Positions 4,097-6,153 of a stretch of 6,153 bases of DNA are shown piece by piece. Numbering within the stretch: position 1 is the stretch's first letter; each line of letters starts with the position of its first letter. The position numbers and the translations under genes are program-made. Source of the DNA: Anaerolineales bacterium. Lineage in GTDB: Bacteria > Chloroflexota > Anaerolineae > 4572-78 > J111. The DNA lies in assembly GCA_012032575.1 (NCBI GenBank), contig JAAUSP010000463.1, forward strand, positions 1-6,153. The letters are read 5' to 3'. The notes beneath the pieces are model-generated. The model did not search any database and was not told the origin of the DNA. It saw nothing but the letters and a program-made list of their open reading frames with translations.

Positions 4097-5836
4097 TTAG
4101 ATTACTCCGACTGGCGTGGCTGTCATTAAGGGAGTAAAAATACTATCCCTGGCGCTGCCAAACACACTGACACTCTTAGCTACCAAACAACCTGTGCTGC
4201 CAAAATGGGTTACGCACTCCATACAGCCGGTACAAGCATCCTGGTCAATCTCATAAATACGTTGGTCAGGCTTGATAGTAATAGCTCCGTGGGGGCATGC
4301 TGCCGAACAGGCCGTACATTGAATACAGGTTTGGAATTTGGTTGACTGCTGCTTAAAGTACCAGGTTAACCGCTTCATATCCTGTTTGGGGTTAATAACC
4401 GTAAACCGCAACGAAGTGCTATTTTCGGGAGCTTGAACGATCAGTGCTTCCCAATCTTGGTTCGGGCGGCCTTCCAGATAAATCTCCCCTAAAGCAGGCC
4501 GGCAGCGATCACGGATAATCCGGCCCAGAGGCTTCAAAAACTCCTCTATCTCGACATTCACCGGGCGATCTATTTCAATTTGGACCGCATTAGCCATATC
4601 GCCACAGGGTTTGGCCTCTAGCCCGCTAAAACGGTTGGGTAGCCCTGCCCCGCCAAAACGCTTTACCCAGGCTCGATCATCTATATACTCAACGGGATCA
4701 GGCTTACCAATACGAGTAGCAAAATCAATTAACTGTGTCCGCCAGCGAGCCGAGTCTTCCGGGAAGAAGACATTAGCCAACATCTCCGACCATTCCGAGT
4801 TAAGAGGACATAGCCAGCAACCCACCCGGCTATAACCAAGACGATATGACTTGTTGAACTGCAAATTACGAGCCAAGATATAGAGCCACACATCAAACTC
4901 AGTCCAATCAATGATCGGTGAGGCGGTAGCCTGTTGACCAATTTTGGCTCCAACGGTCACTCCGTTGAACTCAGCATCCTGATCCACACTAACAACCGTA
5001 CCTAAGCGATCTGGATCGTTCCAAGAAATCTTGTGATATTGACTGCGGCGCACCGATTCATCCCGGCGAATACCATAAAAGGTTAGTACCTTTTGATCAC
5101 CCAAGCTTTGCAGTAAATTGTTAATCGGTCCAGCTTTGAAGATGGTACAACACCAGCGCATTACCCTACTAGGTGGCCCCATTTGGTCTACCAACTCATG
5201 AAAGTCATGTTCAGCCCGTGCATTGAAGAAGGGAATAAGAGGATTCTCTGCTTGGAATTGGCGGACATACTCATAAGTATATTCGTCTTCCAAAGTGGTA
5301 TCACCAAAGACATGCAAAATATCTGATCGGCCTATGCCACGCCGTACTAAATCGGAAACTACGGTTGAATCCTTGCCTCCACTGAACGAAACCATCAGGG
5401 TTCGGTTAGAAAAACGTTGCAATGCGTGTTGAATAAACTGAAAAGCCTCATCCTCTAAGTCAAGCAAGTGAACCAGATTAGGCTGAAGTTGTCTCTGGTA
5501 ATCTTGAATTAACTGTTGATCAAGCGTATCATAATGATGACTGCTGCGGATGTACTCAGCAATAGCTGGCAAGTCCTCTTTAACTTGTTCAGCTAGAGGT
5601 AAACTAATTGTCTGCCCATTAATATAATAATATCGGCTTTTGCTACTACGCCAGACAGCGTCTGTAGTTAAAGGGCCGTGTCCATAAAATTGTAAGATAC
5701 GACGTTCCCGTGCAAATACCGGGCGGAGGTCGGTGGTCAGGTAGCGCACTTTAGCACTACAGGTGGGGCATGTAGTTGCTCCAGTCGTTTTGATTGGATG
5801 ATTACATTGATTACACCAGTGAATCCCCGAAGTCAT
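4097..5836 (-). CDS. PAPS-reductase/DndC-like ATP pyrophosphatase with zinc ribbon and 4Fe-4S ferredoxin domain
   Basis: 579 residues in three parts. Residues 8-26 form a zinc ribbon (C8, C11, C23, C26). Residues about 145-350 are the adenine-nucleotide alpha-hydrolase fold of PAPS reductases: PP-loop SGGKDS at 152-157, LHVFGDTTLEDEYTYEY (174-190), the Cys pair C229-C230 in RWCCTIFKAGP, YGIRRDES (254-261), and C340-x-x-C343 in GCWLCPL. The Cys arrangement 229/230/340/343 resembles the Fe-S ligands of DndC and assimilatory APS reductases. Residues 504-550 form a ferredoxin domain with C504, C507, C510, C514 and C535, C538, C541, C550. It should activate a substrate with ATP and pass sulfur or electrons. 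Similar three-part proteins exist in archaea, where the role is unclear. Next to DGQHR and HNH genes, a DndC-like DNA sulfur-modification role is likely (inferred). ATG 5836 has a strong ribosome site and is first in the operon. Confidence 0.87.
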   Translation of the reverse strand: MTSGIHWCNQCNHPIKTTGATTCPTCSAKVRYLTTDLRPVFARERRILQFYGHGPLTTDAVWRSSKSRYYYINGQTISLPLAEQVKEDLPAIAEYIRSSHHYDTLDQQLIQDYQRQLQPNLVHLLDLEDEAFQFIQHALQRFSNRTLMVSFSGGKDSTVVSDLVRRGIGRSDILHVFGDTTLEDEYTYEYVRQFQAENPLIPFFNARAEHDFHELVDQMGPPSRVMRWCCTIFKAGPINNLLQSLGDQKVLTFYGIRRDESVRRSQYHKISWNDPDRLGTVVSVDQDAEFNGVTVGAKIGQQATASPIIDWTEFDVWLYILARNLQFNKSYRLGYSRVGCWLCPLNSEWSEMLANVFFPEDSARWRTQLIDFATRIGKPDPVEYIDDRAWVKRFGGAGLPNRFSGLEAKPCGDMANAVQIEIDRPVNVEIEEFLKPLGRIIRDRCRPALGEIYLEGRPNQDWEALIVQAPENSTSLRFTVINPKQDMKRLTWYFKQQSTKFQTCIQCTACSAACPHGAITIKPDQRIYEIDQDACTGCMECVTHFGSTGCLVAKSVSVFGSARDSIFTPLMTATPVGVI

Positions 5837-5843
5837 TCAATTG

Positions 5844-5852
5844 CCCCCTCTT
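5844..5852 (-). promoter_or_regulatory. Ribosome binding site of the PAPS-reductase-like gene
   Basis: The minus strand reads AAGAGGGGG, seven bases before ATG 5836. It is the strongest ribosome site in the operon and settles the start of the first gene. Confidence 0.6.
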
Positions 5853-5916
5853 GGCTTGGCAGTCAACCTAAAGACCATATTTAATTCGATGGTTTGGAAA
5901 TCTTTTATATCTTTAA

Positions 5917-5945
5917 ATTTTATCAGACTTACCAAGTGCTGGCAA
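5917..5945 (-). promoter_or_regulatory. Sigma70-type promoter of the operon
   Basis: On the minus strand a -35 TTGCCA (5945-5940) and a -10 TAAAAT (5922-5917) are separated by exactly 17 bases. Transcription would begin near 5910, with an AT-rich leader of about 75 bases before ATG 5836. This is the best-spaced promoter in the 317-base gap and probably drives all genes down to 511. Confidence 0.5.
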
Positions 5946-6079
5946 TCTTTACCAATAAAAACTCAGAACAAGTTTATTAACTTTTACTAACTATCTTTAG
6001 GGTCTGCCCGGCCCGCGATATAGCCTATTTTTGAAAAAGTTGGGGGCCATCCAGGGCAAGTTGAACACTGCTCCCGCCC

Positions 6080-6088
6080 ATTATAACA
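6080..6088 (-). promoter_or_regulatory. Extended -10 promoter-like site
   Basis: The minus strand reads TGTTATAAT, a perfect TATAAT with the TGn extension; no good -35 is seen. It would start an RNA near 6073 that reads through the G/C-rich block towards the operon, giving it a second promoter with a leader of about 240 bases, or driving a short untranslated RNA. Chance occurrence in AT-rich sequence cannot be excluded. Confidence 0.35.
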
Positions 6089-6152
6089 TAAGAACATAAG
6101 CGTCGAGCTTAAATTTACCCTCAGTAGCTACCATTTTTCGCCGGTTTTTGTA
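6081..6152 (-). CDS. Possible C-terminal end of an upstream gene, or a small peptide
   Basis: One minus-strand frame is open from the right edge to TAA (6083-6081). It reads YKNRRKMVATEGKF followed by KLDAYVLML. It could be the last 23 residues of a gene lying beyond the window, or a 17-residue peptide from ATG 6137-6135. At this length an open frame proves nothing, and the overlapping -10-like site weakens the coding reading. Confidence 0.2.
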   Translation of the reverse strand, partial: YKNRRKMVATEGKFKLDAYVLML

Positions 6153-6153
6153 G

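Larger units (their letters stand above)
5837..6153. other. Gene-poor right-hand region upstream of the operon
   Basis: No complete gene is seen here. It contains the operon promoter (5945-5917), an AT-rich stretch (about 5880-6000), a short G/C-rich block (about 6001-6080) with GGG/CCC-rich segments, a second promoter-like site (6088-6080) and an open tail to the window edge. The sharp change in composition at about 6000 may mark an old insertion or element boundary, but I find no clear terminal inverted repeat or transposase sequence. Confidence 0.4.

Noticed and set aside
4611..4953. Two 74-codon frames (plus 4611-4835, minus 4953-4729) within the PAPS-reductase-like gene
   Set aside because: Both are alternate-frame readings of an intact 579-residue enzyme.
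6061..6087. Plus-strand promoter TTGAAC - 15 bases - TATAAC
   Set aside because: The spacer is too short, both hexamers are imperfect, and no plus-strand gene begins downstream before the edge.
1..6153. CRISPR array, tRNA, rRNA or insertion-sequence transposase
   Set aside because: No regularly spaced repeats, no cloverleaf-like or rRNA-like sequence and no transposase motif were seen on either strand.

Overview
The window looks like part of a bacterial accessory (defence-type) region. All supported genes lie on the minus strand. The central block is AT-leaning with scattered TTG/GTG starts, and the left-edge DUF433 gene is visibly more G/C-rich. The protein mix (DUF433 antitoxin-like protein, DGQHR protein, HNH nuclease, PAPS-reductase-like enzyme) would suit a filamentous bacterium such as a Chloroflexota or Cyanobacteria member. 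No rRNA, tRNA or core gene is present, so this placement is a weak inference.

Layout in transcription order, right to left. Positions 6153-5837 hold no complete gene: an open tail that may end an upstream gene, an extended -10 promoter-like site, a short G/C-rich block, and a good sigma70-type promoter at 5945-5917. Then follow: (1) a 579-aa PAPS-reductase-like ATP-pyrophosphatase with an N-terminal zinc ribbon and a C-terminal ferredoxin domain (5836-4097); (2) an HNH endonuclease gene broken by three single-base frameshifts (4044-2924); (3) an intact fusion of a SAM methyltransferase and a HIT-domain hydrolase (2945-2049); (4) a short DGQHR/DndB-like protein whose signature motif is degenerate (2055-1552); (5) an orphan 24-codon tail in the same frame just past its TGA (1551-1477); (6) a PLD-family nuclease-like protein whose N-terminus is frameshifted (1459-511). 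Genes 2 and 3, and 3 and 4, overlap, and no other gap between them exceeds about 120 bases, so this is one operon. Downstream, past about 300 bases without a convincing gene, is a separately promoted DUF433 gene cut by the left edge.

Working model (inference): a DndC-like sulfur-transfer enzyme, a DndB-like DGQHR protein, two nuclease families and a methyltransferase-HIT enzyme form a DNA-backbone-modification/restriction module related to, but not the same as, the Dnd and Ssp phosphorothioation systems. DndA, DndD and DndE equivalents are not in the window. The copy shown seems damaged: both nuclease genes carry frameshifts and the DGQHR protein is truncated, whereas the PAPS-reductase-like and methyltransferase-HIT genes are intact. 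This is either decay that removed the nucleases or indel errors in the assembly.
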